DNA from: Bolinopsis microptera
Taxonomy: Eukaryota > Ctenophora > Tentaculata > Lobata > Bolinopsidae
NCBI RefSeq assembly: GCF_026151205.1
Contig: NC_087072.1
Coordinates: forward strand, 7,862,084 to 7,922,083
DNA length: 60,000 nucleotides
Direction of reading: 5' to 3'
This document shows, piece by piece, positions 46,761 to 57,093 of the stretch. The number at the start of each line of letters is the position of its first letter. The first letter of the stretch is position 1. The notes beneath the pieces were generated by a model. The model saw nothing but the letters and a program-made list of their open reading frames with translations. It searched no databases and was not told where the DNA came from. The translations under genes were made by a program, and so were the position numbers.

Positions 46761-47165
46761 TGTTTGTCGAAGTAGGACGCCAGGTGATCAAGGGGCAGAT
46801 CAGGAGTACAGCAGTGTCGGCAGGACAACTATCAGTGATCAGAGACCTGGGAAATAAAAGGGCCGAGCAGATCATGTAAATAAAAGGATCAATGACAAAA
46901 GAATGAGAGTGAAGGGAGATCTATGTAGAGTAATAGTTAGTAATGAAAACTATCAATCAAAATGTAAGTGAGCTAGAAAATTGGAAATTGAATAAATGAA
47001 GTTAGAAAACTGACCTTGTTAAGATTTCAGAGATGTCCCAGCCAAGCTGGGACAGAGAATAAAAGACTGCCGTACACCGCTACACTGCCTCACTACCCCC
47101 GTCTCAACCCGGGACACCGGCTGACTTTACTCCAGCGACATTCTGTCCACGAGTGGACCCATCGT

Positions 47166-48551
47166 CTTAGCCATGCCTAAAATTATTTGTTATATAGTAG
47201 TGTTGAAAGTATTAAATTTACAATGCAATTTTTCCCACAGTACAGCTTTGATAGGTTTGCTGCCTAGAATTTCAATGTTTTGATACATTGTGAGAGAGAG
47301 ACATGAGCGGTGAGTCCTTAAATTTGGTCACCAGCTACATGTAAACTGTAGTTTAAATCAGTGCACCGCTTTCTGACGAAGTTAAGTTGTGAAATGTATG
47401 CAATTTACTAATTTCCAACGAAGAAAAGGCGATTTTTCTTGTTGTAACTTTAATAATCTTTGATTTTGCTGAAGTACTTCTGACAGCATAAATGTGCTGT
47501 ATTTGATAACTTAAATTCTAGATGTTTTTAGATGCCTTTTAAATTATATTATTAAATAAATACAAACTAGGATTAAATCCAGCCATGGAACTCTGAATTA
47601 CATTTCAATTACATTAACAAGAATTGCGCCCGTTGTTTCGTTTTGGCGGACGCTAGATTTCCATTTCACATTTACTATAAATTTAAGTATAAGCTCCAAT
47701 CAGCTCACTTCAATCTTCATAATATTAATAATATTGATAAATTATGCATCAAATACGGGAAAAAATTCAGTTCAATTGCCGTAGAACTTAACTTGTATCT
47801 GTAATTCAAGAAATGATCAGCAAAGGTAAACTATACTCGTGTACAAATCAATACACTACGCGTGCCACGTACAAATTGGGCGTATTACCTAATAGTAATA
47901 TTATACATTACATGCATCATATACATTAAAACACAGTCGCGCCGCGCATTCATAGATCACAGGCTATCTATACATCACATCTCCGCAAGCAATCCTCGCG
48001 CGCGCGCAACTTTTTCGTTGCTTGGTAACGGACGGAAGGAACACGACATACTCAGACCCACCTACTGCAATCTCCAAAATCCACGTTTTTCTGCAAAAAC
48101 CTCCATTCGTAACCTTTCACTATTGCCTTTTTTCAAAAGGGTGAAAAGGAAAAAATCTAGCTGCGATAGAATTTCATGCAATTAAAGCCGTCATAAAAGC
48201 CATGGTTGTGTATTTTATGTTATTGGATTACATGGTTCCTCTTTAATATTCCTTGAATAATTTTCAAAATAATTCCTGCTCCATAATAGAATCTAATAAG
48301 GGAGTGGTATCAAGTTTCACTATAATATGTTATGAGGCTGCTACACTTCCCAATATATCGCATCTAATATAATTTATTGCAGCTTGTTTTTATCTCCTAG
48401 TGCCATGTAAGGCTATAATCTATGCACAGTGCTAATTAGCAGGTTTTTTCTGGTTTAGTGCTATGCTAATTCACTGTGGTTAATGCTTTACTATGTTTTT
48501 GTACGAATGTGACAAATTTATCTTACTTACATATCTCAGACACACTCTACA
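47166..48551. other. Intergenic / HPRT promoter region
   Basis: No gene recognised. It contains a CG-rich island in AT-rich DNA (47935-48005, with CGCGCGCGC) and just after it an RFX-type X-box-like palindrome. The HPRT 5'UTR must lie in its last part, but I see no certain transcription start. Confidence 0.5.
48017..48029. promoter_or_regulatory. X-box-like (RFX) palindrome upstream of HPRT
   Basis: GTTGCTTGGTAAC is close to the RFX consensus (GTNRCC, 0-3 bases, RGYAAC), with one mismatch in the left half. It lies about 520 bp before the HPRT start codon, beside a CG-rich patch, so it may mark the promoter. This is motif evidence only. Confidence 0.35.
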
Positions 48552-51500
48552 ATGGCTACAGTGTCAGCTGACATCAAAAAGAAGTGTTTGGTGGTGAGTA
48601 AACACACATCACATTAGATAATGGATGTTAAAATGTGTTATTGATGTTCTTAATTGATTGACTTTTGACATACATTGTTACAATGTAAAGGTAATCCAAT
48701 TTTAGATATTTAATAGTTTTCTGTGACACAGTGTTGAGTGTCGTTAATACTTAATATCCTTCAATTCTTGACAGATACCAGATCACAGTGGATATGATAC
48801 CAACATGTTCAACATACCTGTAAAGTATGCAAACTTTCTCACCTCAATCCTTATCCCTAATGGTCTCGTCAAAGACAGGTAAGAGGGTTCATATTTAAAA
48901 TAATACTTCACTTAAAACTTCATATTGCCAATTATTATAATATTCAAATCGAGTGTGCATAATATTAGTTTCTGTAATCTTATGCTTAATTTTAAATTTT
49001 GAGATGTGATCACGAGACTTTAATTAACAGGACACAGAAGTTAGCAGTAGACATTCTATCCTCGTTACCAGAAACCAAGTCACTTGTGGTTCTGTGTGTA
49101 CTCAAAGGAGGTTCGTTAATTAATGTTAGATTTTGTAAGTTAATTATATTTACATTTTAACTAAGATAACATTGCCTTTACTTCCTTTAACCGACTTTAA
49201 CACTTAGTAATCAGAACTCACGTAATGAAATCCACTGCACAGTTCAATTTAAAATAGCAGTGCGTGGTTTCTCAAGTGACCTCATATTACTAGAGTGCAG
49301 CTGCTGTCAAACAAAGAAGCAGTTCCGGCATTTTTCCACTTAATTCAATTTGTTTGCAGGATACAAGTTTTGCAGCGAACTTGTTGATGCTATGGAGCGT
49401 TACATCTGCTCGTGTGAGATCAACATGTCTGTTAAAGTAGAGTTTATCCGCCTTAAAAGCTATCATGTAAGTAAAACTCGCTTACCCATGTTTGTTGAAT
49501 TATAAACCTACAATTTTTTTAGAAGTCGTACTGTATGTCTTATTAATTTTCTGAGACCTTACTGCCCCCAATTTTATAAACCTAACACAATTCATGATGA
49601 CGTATTCTTCAGAATATTTCTAGCACTGGTGAGGTGGAAGTAATTGGGCTATCTGACCTATCTCACCTGACGGGAAAGGTAAGCTAATAACATTACCGGA
49701 CTGATTAGCAATTCAGAAACTTTCACTTTAACAAGTTAAGATAAGACTTGTACAGACAACATATTAAGATAAGAATTTAACAGTCCACATACGATACATG
49801 AAATATGTAGAGCTATGAATGCATTCATTACCGGCAGTAAATTAGATTAACCACGAGTTCCGTATGACATCATGCTAAAATCACGTTTTTGGTTGTGCAT
49901 TAATGGAAAACAGAGCTGCTGAATTTAGCCTTAAAACTGTATTGTAGAGTACAAAAATCTAACTCAATCTTTATTAAATTAAATCCCTTCCATACCCTGT
50001 TATAAACTTATAAAGAATTCAGTATTCAAATCTTACGATATTTTAGCTTTTTAGTGAAACAATAATCTGTCGACAACTTTATAAGGGCCGCTCACTCCAC
50101 TCACTTCACTCACTCCACTCACTCCACTCACTCCACTCACTCCACTCACTCCACTCACTCCACTCACTCCACTCACTCCACTCACTCCACTCACTCCACT
50201 CACTCCACTCACTCTACCCACTCTACCCACTCCACTCACTCCACTCACTCTACCCACTCCACTCACTCCACTCACTCCATAGGGCCTGTCATGATATCAT
50301 GGATCGCTTAGGTTCCACCAGGATCTGGTAGTCCTCATAATTCTGCGGCCTCTATGTATCGTTATCTCGCACAACTCTGTTGATTGGGTCTGAGGTCACG
50401 TGATTATGAGCCTGAGGGCACGTGACTGTGACGTCACCAGAGCTTGTTCTCTGGTTCCCGCTAATTGGACCAGATGTGTTCCTGATCATCATAAGCAGGA
50501 GCGGCAAGGTCAAAAGGAAATCGCGGCTCGTGCAGAATCGCGATTTTTCCCATTCCCGCTGCGACAAATCGCGATTTTTGACGTTTGCCGAGACAAACAG
50601 ATCTCCGCGACAAATTGCGATTATTCCAGTTCTCTGAGGACCAAATTTGCGCATTCTCCTTTAAATCCGAGGGCAAAATATCACGATCTTTATAATTATA
50701 TTGAACTTATCACATCCACAGCCTTTCGAATGTAGGACGTAGGTACGGACCGAAAAAGTATTTTCGGCTCATAATGCTCAGGGAAGCATGAAACATGAAC
50801 AAAAGTAGTTTCCAGAAAAACTTTGAAAATAATTTTAGAAAATTTTCGGTCCGAGTCATTCTCGATAGGTACAAGAAAAGTGCCTCAATATGTAAGTTAC
50901 TCTCCTTGTTTCTATATAAACATAACTTTTATTATAATTCTTACGTAATAATTATAATAATTTTCTATTATCACTAGAAGCCGCACAGACCTACTATCTA
51001 CACACAAACCAACTAGTAATTTTCATTACCCTAATCCTATGAACCAGTTCATCCCTAATTCATAATTCGTGGAACAACATCATGAAGAAGAGTCTGTTTA
51101 GATCTTAACACTTAAGATTATTAATGTAGATGCTATTGTTTTGCCTAACGAGCCTGTCGCTCCCTAATCTATCTATACTCACAAGCTAGTTAACGAATTT
51201 ATGACATCTAACTTAGCTATATATTATTAGGAATGGTCATCAAAATAAGTTTATAACAATGTCGATATTTTGGTAAATTTTTAGCTTCTGTCAGAAAATA
51301 AATTTACGGTTTCTATAATAGCGAGTAATTAGATATAAACTACAGTACAGCTGTACTTACACCCACATTCACAAGCATGCAAGCTTACCTGGTCCAATTA
51401 GCGGAAAATGGAGAACAAGCTCTGGTGACGTCACAGTTACGCGACGTGCCCTCAGGCTCATAATCACGTGACCTCAGACCCAATCAATTGGGTTCTGGCC

Positions 51501-54500
51501 TGGTCAGCCCCCTGTCACCCGATCTTGAGGTGACGTACGACACCTCGTTAACCCAATCAATGTCTGGAAGGCTGCAAATTTTTACATGCCAAACTCACAA
51601 GGGTCTTACAGAGTTGTGCGAGATAACGATACATAGAGGCCGCAGAATTATGAGGACTACCATATCCTGGTGGAACCTAAGCGATCCATGATATCATGAC
51701 AGGCCCTACTCACTCCACTCACTCCACTCACTCCACTCACTCTATACACTCTACTCACTCCACTCACTCCACTCACTCCACTCACTCCACTCACTCCACT
51801 CACTCCACTCACTCCACTCACTCCACTCACTCCACTCACTCCACTCACTCCACTCATTCCACTCATTCCACTCACTCCACTCATTCCACTCATTCCACTC
51901 ATTCCACTCACTCTACTCGCTCCACTCACTCTAACCACTCCACTCACTCCACTCGCTCCACTCGCTCCACTCACTCTACCCACTCCACTCACTCCACTCA
52001 CTCCACTCACTCCACTCTTTCCACTCGCTCCACTCACTCTACTCACTTCACTTACTCTACTCACTCCACTCACTCTATTCACTCTACCCACTCCACTCAC
52101 TCCACTCACTCCACTCACTCCACTCACTCCACTCACTCCACTCACTCCACTCACTCCACTCACTCCACTCACTCCACTCACTCCACTCATTCCACTCACT
52201 CCACTCATTCCACTCATTCCACTCACTCCACTCACTCCACTCCACTCACTCCACTCGCTCTACTCACTCCACTCACCTACAGTAAACACCGTCTCACCCT
52301 GCAAACACCCCTGTTAGTGTTAGTAAACCCTCTTCATTATCCTGGAAGTAACACTTTGCTGTTGACAGCTTGCTGCTTTACCTGCAATGTACACTTCACA
52401 GTCTATGCTGTGTATTGACATGCACACACACATACAAAACAGCAAATATTGCAAATGTAGTAGTGCTACTTTGGAATTGTCGCTGAGTGCTGACTACTAC
52501 TCTTTTCAGGATATATTGATTGTTGAAGATATCATCGACACAGGCAGGACCATGACAAAAGCTCTGAAATTGTTAAAGGAATACAGTCCAAACACTGTGC
52601 AATGTGCTAGGTTTGTAAAACTTTGAAATCTACAGATTGTTTTATTTAGCTTTTCATAAAATTAATAATTCTAAATTGAATTTATTAATTACTATTTATA
52701 ATAAACGGAGTTAAAGAATTTATCTATGTCAGACTAAATTTTTTAGTCTCTAAGACGATTTACGGGAGTTTAAATCTAGAGCTATGATACAGATGTTTCT
52801 TTGACGCCTTCAACTTAACTTTCTATCTACCACAGCTGCTAAAATCTAGATAAAATTAAAGCTTAGGGAATAGGGTTAGCTTATCAAGGCCGCTGTGTAG
52901 TCTATTTATAGATCGTACTTTATCATCAGTAAAAGAAGAGGGTATATTTTAAAATGTAACATAATTATCAATTAAATGGTACGGGTGCAGAGTATAGCCT
53001 AGAGGCTGCAGTCTGCACAGTCCTTAAGTCCTACAACTGATGACGCATTAGTATGTATAAATAACTTTCTCCACAACTGTGTGATAAATTCTGTGTTTAT
53101 ACTGCCCGGCTGAATATTTTATGTAATAACACCAGTGTTCAACTTGTTTAAAAATATTCTCCTTCACTAATACTTCATGTTAAAGAGGCAAGGAAACAAT
53201 CACAATAACCGTCTTTTAGGCTAGTCGGCCACCACTCATGTCCTGTAAAATTGGAAATAGCCGCAAAAAATTTGTGTGGTCACTGTGAGGAAATGAGACT
53301 AGTTAGATAAACATTGACTAGATCAGGGAGTTTATTTCAGGGAGTGTGGGTTATCAGTTATTTTACAGAGAAGTACTAAATTCGGTGATCGACCGAGGCC
53401 TCGGTTTTACCTAGGAATGACAATTTTTCCTCGGCCTCGGTCAGAAGAATGATTCCTCGGTTTGCCTCGGCCTCGGTAAAAAATCGAGTTGCCATTCCTC
53501 GGTTAAATTATAATATGCCTTCCTCGGCTTCGGTCGCAAATCCTGCCCTCGGTCGATCACTGCCTAAATTCCATGCTATAATTAATACAGAATAACGTGT
53601 AAAGTGACAAATCGAGGCCCTAGGCTGACTTTTTTAGATATTTCAAAACCTGGGAATTCTTAAGATATTATGGCTCTGAAATTTAACTTGGTACACTTCT
53701 GGGATTAGAGGCTAATTTCGTACTGGATAGTTAGGGAAAATAAGGATTTTATAGTGTATAAGTGTAGAAAATTTGCATAGCTCAGTTCGCAAATGAGTTA
53801 ATTGGTAGGATTGTTTCCACATCTAAACATTAGTCATCGTTGACCAGGATTATATTTCAAGCTGGCTTATTAAAAGAACGCCATACCAGGATAACCAGGG
53901 TGACCAGTAACCAGTAATCAGGGTGACCAGTATAGTAATCAGGGTGACCAGTAAATATACTGTGCAAATATGCTGGTGACATAGGTAGGTGGTAACAGAA
54001 CCAATTACCAATTGGCCACCTTTTACCTTAGCTTCATTGTAAAACCTGGGGTAATCACTAATCAGGGATATTGCATTTCCACAAATCACACGGATTCTCA
54101 GTGCATGAATGTTACTTACCAAGGAATGTTCAGGAGGAATGATCAAAATCAGGAGGAATGATCTGAATCGGCGAAACATATTTCTGCTGCAGAGTGCAGA
54201 CTCGCACTTTGGAGTGGAATTTGCATGGCAAACAAACTCGATCGGTGTCGACTGTCATATATGTATAATTAAATACTACAACCTTTTGCAGATTTTGTAT
54301 CACTTTCAAGATCAATATTTTCAGTTTACTACTTAAAAGGACAGACAAGAGTTGTGGCTACGTTCCAGAATGTAAGTATTTAACAATGAGGGCTCTCACA
54401 GCATCACAAACTGGATACTGGATAAAGTGGGGATACTAGAACCAGGGGGGGGGGGCGCATCCCCCCTCATCTCTTTTAGTCATCCCCAAACTCGGCCGAT

Positions 54501-56682
54501 TATAATGATGAAAAATTCTTGATACGTGATTGGCATCCCGATTTGATTCTCTACTTGATTTATATCATACATTAGACATTACTTCTAAAATTAAGAGACC
54601 GCTTGATTTTTCTCAAGTTTAAAACATTAAAAATGTCTTAACTTCTATCAAACGGAATTTATTTTGAAATTTTAAAAATTCACAAACTTACAACATACGA
54701 TCTCCCTTTTAACATTTACAGAGCTAATACTGCTAACCAGAGGCAACATTTGGTTGTGCAGTCGGCCGTATATATTTTGCATTTTTATGTGTTATTTGCG
54801 ATTAAAGAATCAAAAAATGCACATTTTACCGCCCAAATTTTGCCTCTGCTGCTAACTACATGTTTTTGTGAAAAATGGCATGTGCTATCGTTATTTTGAA
54901 GCACATTTGTCATCTCAGCTCGACTTCTATTATCACATTTTCACCGATTCATGTTACCATTATTCTCTACGGCACTCTATTTTTTGATATGAATGTTACG
55001 GGTATTCGATTTTGATTTTTCTTCAGTTATTGGGTTTTCCTGTCCTGACGAGTTTGTTCTAGGATATGGGCTCGTAAGTCGATTTATTTGTTTCTTTCTA
55101 AAATTGTATTTTTTACTTTCTTACTGTATTTTGATTTAAGATGATCTTTTAACTCAAAAAAACAATCTATATTAGTGTTATTACCCGAAGTAGTGCAACT
55201 TCAAAAATTATAATTCTGAATCAAATTTTTAAAAAATCAAAATAGAGTCTCGATTGCAAACACTGTAGAAAATAAGACATACTCGAAAATAAGTTTAGCA
55301 CCTTATATAATGGTATTATATTAAGAATTAAGAATGGAGGTAGCAATTTCGCATAGGAGTGAAGCATAGTCTAATTAGCTCACTCATGGTTTAATGAACC
55401 TAGTACATAATAGATGGTCCTCATTTCAGTACGATTTAAGCCATGGAATTTAAGAACCTGTTCTGTTAAAACATTCACAATCCAGTTCACTTTGTTTTTT
55501 ATTGCTAATCCCTCCTTTTAAATGTTTCACTTTTCATCTTCATCTAGCTGAAATGACCATTTAATTTTTCTATGTGAGTTCAAACTCTTTCGTCGCCTTA
55601 TTTTTTTCTGAAAAAATCTTGGACGTCGAGTATAAAGCCTTTTATTCCTAAAGCATGTTTTCTTTCCAATATTTGTAAACTAAATTGCTTTGGAGCTTCA
55701 TTATCATATAATGCTATTATTATATGATATAATGATATAAAATCGGAGATGTTTTCTTCTTCGAATGAATATGCTCAAGCCTCAATCTTGAAAGCTCAAT
55801 CCTTATCTTTTATTGATCATTGAACATTCAGATGTGTGAATTGTGAGTTGTTTCTGCTATATCAACTGCTTTGAGCATGCCATGATGTTACTATAGTACA
55901 GTAAAATCCCGATTAACCGGGAAAATGGATTCAAACCTGAAATTCTTGAAAACGGGATTTTGATTTGAAATAAAGTCAGGGTTCCCGGTTAATTTGGATT
56001 TATCTGTATTTATTTGCATTAAATATAAATAATATGCTTATAAGCTGACATAAAGTACTTCAGACGTAGGATTCACCGTTGAGGACAGTTTCATAGTCGG
56101 TTTTGGAATAGTGAGTCAAACATTAGGATTTTCCGTTTTGTTAATAATTAATATACTGTCACTGTAACTAAAGCACCACGTTCTCGTTAGATCAACTGTA
56201 TGTTTGTACTTACAGCCCTGCTGAAGAACGCTTATTGAGAAGTACCCGTAAATATAATATGCACTAAGGGGTCGTTCACATATAACTACTGTATAGAAGT
56301 CACGTGCTACACTAGCGTTACCATTTCCAAAACCCCTCCCCATACGTCATATATGTGAATGATCCCTTATCCTCTTTTAAACGTCTTGTATTCTAAGTTC
56401 TACGGTTTCTTTTCCTTTTAATCTTGTAGCTGCTTATAGAGAATAGTAATTATAAAATTATATGAAATATGCACAATTCAATAGTGTGATAGTTATGTAC
56501 TTTATGTAGTTAGTTATGTAATTGTAGAATTAGGATGGTGGTGTGTAAACTTTGTAGTAAATAGAGAAAATAGCGGGTTATAAGATGGAATGTAATGATT
56601 TATCAACCAGCAAATCTATGCAGTCTCTTTAATTTACAAGCCCACATTTCAGGATTACAACGAATTCTTCAGAGACCTTCCG
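48552..56682 (+). CDS. HPRT1: Hypoxanthine-guanine phosphoribosyltransferase, nine coding exons, last exon outside the window
   Basis: Exons: 48552-48593, 48775-48878, 49031-49110, 49360-49466, 49613-49678, 52510-52610, 54325-54371, 55027-55073 and 56653-56682. The total is 624 nt, 208 residues, with all phases consistent. The enzyme transfers phosphoribosyl from PRPP to hypoxanthine or guanine (cytosolic purine salvage). Diagnostic motifs: GYDTNMFNIP; VLCVLKGGYKF (PRPP loop); FIRLKSY; LTGK; VEDIIDTGRTM (residues 138-148, with D143 the equivalent of human catalytic D137); SLLLKRT; FVLGYGLDYNEFFRDLP. Human HPRT has 218 residues, so only about 10-15 C-terminal residues (the equivalent of the human CVISETGKAKYKA end) are missing. 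They should be encoded beyond retrotransposon B, after the window end. The exon 3 donor (GGAG|GTTCGT) is weak. Confidence 0.95.
50089..50280. repeat. 9-bp minisatellite (CTCACTCCA)n, left half
   Basis: About 21 copies of CTCACTCCA with CTCTACC variants. Its translation gives spurious THS or VSG repeats. The same array resumes at 51707, so both parts were one locus before the transposon insertion. Confidence 0.92.
50282..51706. mobile_element. Non-autonomous TIR transposon inserted in the minisatellite
   Basis: The ends are long, imperfect inverted repeats: AGGGCCTGTCATGATATC at 50282, and its complement ending at 51706. Similarity continues through the CCACCAGGATCTGG and GGTCACGTGATTATGAGCC words for roughly 200 bp on each side, with a 120-bp extra segment in the right arm (about 51485-51600). 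If the outer TA on each side is the target duplication, the element proper is GGGCC...GGCCC, as in TA-targeting families such as Tc1/mariner. No transposase frame is present. Inside are four short copies of TCGCGATT-like words (50519-50625). Confidence 0.8.
51707..52276. repeat. 9-bp minisatellite (CTCACTCCA)n, right half
   Basis: About 63 units, less regular than the left half, with CTCATTCCA, CTCGCTCCA, CTCTACC and CTTTCCA variants. The long THS/VSG open frames across it are artefacts of a repeat unit divisible by three. Confidence 0.92.
52510..52610 (+). CDS. HPRT1: HPRT exon 6: PRPP-binding motif
   Basis: Encodes DILIVEDIIDTGRTM, the 13-residue PRPP-binding signature of type I phosphoribosyltransferases, then a helix ending at CAR. 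Its 101 nt equal human exons 5 and 6 together (18 + 83), so the human intron between them is absent here. Donor CTAG|GTTTGT is followed by a 1.7-kb intron. Confidence 0.95.
52611..54324 (+). other. HPRT intron 6
   Basis: 1.7 kb, AT-rich. It contains the miniature hAT-like element (53383-53562) and short direct repeats of CAGGGTGACCAGTA (53897-53955) and CAGGAGGAATGATC (54130-54165). Nothing coding is recognised. Confidence 0.7.
53383..53562. mobile_element. Miniature hAT-like element with CCGAGG subterminal repeats
   Basis: 180 bp. Left end CGGTGATCGACCGAGG; complement of right end CAGTGATCGACCGAGG. Flanks ACTAAATT (53375-53382) and CCTAAATT (53563-53570) fit an 8-bp duplication with one mismatch. 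The interior is filled with CCTCGGCCTCGG words. It is the same design as the element at 29577, with a different hexamer. No coding capacity. Confidence 0.78.
54325..56682 (+). CDS. HPRT1: HPRT exons 7-9: C-terminal core, with a 30-nt microexon
   Basis: Exons of 47, 47 and 30 nt encode SLLLKRTDKSCGYVPEF, then IGFSCPDEFVLGYGL, then DYNEFFRDLP. The first matches human exon 7 exactly in length (47). The second and third together equal human exon 8 (77), split here by a 1.58-kb intron. The 30-nt exon 56653-56682 has a good acceptor (ACATTTCAG) and donor (GTAAGA). Confidence 0.9.
54372..56652 (+). other. HPRT introns 7 and 8 (around the 55027-55073 exon)
   Basis: Apart from that exon, this is AT-rich intron with a G11 homopolymer near 54448 and TATATGATATAATG words near 55710-55740. 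No repeats or coding sequence that I can name. Confidence 0.65.
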
Positions 56683-57093
56683 GTAAGAATTTCTTCGATT
56701 AGCCAAATTTTGTCATTCTACTAATAGCGTGCCAACCATTTAAAGTACCTTGTTGGAGTCAAAAAGGTCAAACTGCTGTATAATTTTTCATCGGCAAAAT
56801 CTCAGCAGACTGCAACCAACTACGGTGTACCATGAAACCAGATTAGGTACTACATAATGCACGCATATTGAGGCCAGTGCACCAGTAACTAGTCATTATG
56901 AACCAAAATGAAAGGAACTAACGTTTGCACTATTTTGCATCTGAACTTGGGGCGACATTCCTTTACAATTCTTGTCTAGTTCAGAACATCTACTGAAATA
57001 GTCTTATCATATTTGTGTGCGTTTTAAATGAGCAGCTGATAAGCTCGTACATCGTGGGCGACTGCTTATACTTTACCAACTATACTACACACC
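56683..57093 (+). other. Start of HPRT intron 9 and 5' leader of retrotransposon B
   Basis: The junction between host intron and retrotransposon leader lies somewhere in this stretch. I see no target duplication or 5' terminal motif that fixes it. It may be near 56940-57000. Confidence 0.4.

Larger units (their letters stand above)
41250..47165 (-). mobile_element. Non-LTR retrotransposon A (CR1/Jockey-superfamily-like), reverse orientation
   Basis: Two-ORF LINE read on the - strand. The 5' leader is about 47165-46761, ORF1 46760-45420 (AlkB + SGNH esterase), a 179-bp spacer follows, ORF2 is 45240-41663 (endonuclease + reverse transcriptase, frameshifted), and then a 3'UTR runs to about 41250, where an AATAAA in the element's sense lies near 41265. 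I could not find convincing target duplications, so both ends are estimates. It lies between the ZMIZ and HPRT genes. An intact ORF1 with an ORF2 damaged by one base suggests a fairly young but now non-autonomous copy. Confidence 0.88.
49679..52509 (+). other. HPRT intron 5 with split minisatellite and TIR transposon
   Basis: 2.8 kb. It holds the two halves of a 9-bp minisatellite (50089-50280 and 51707-52276) around an inverted-repeat element (50282-51706). The remainder is AT-rich with no coding signal. Confidence 0.75.

Noticed and set aside
51657-52418. THS-repeat (+) and VSG-repeat (-) proteins
   Set aside because: Artefacts of a 9-bp minisatellite inside an HPRT intron.
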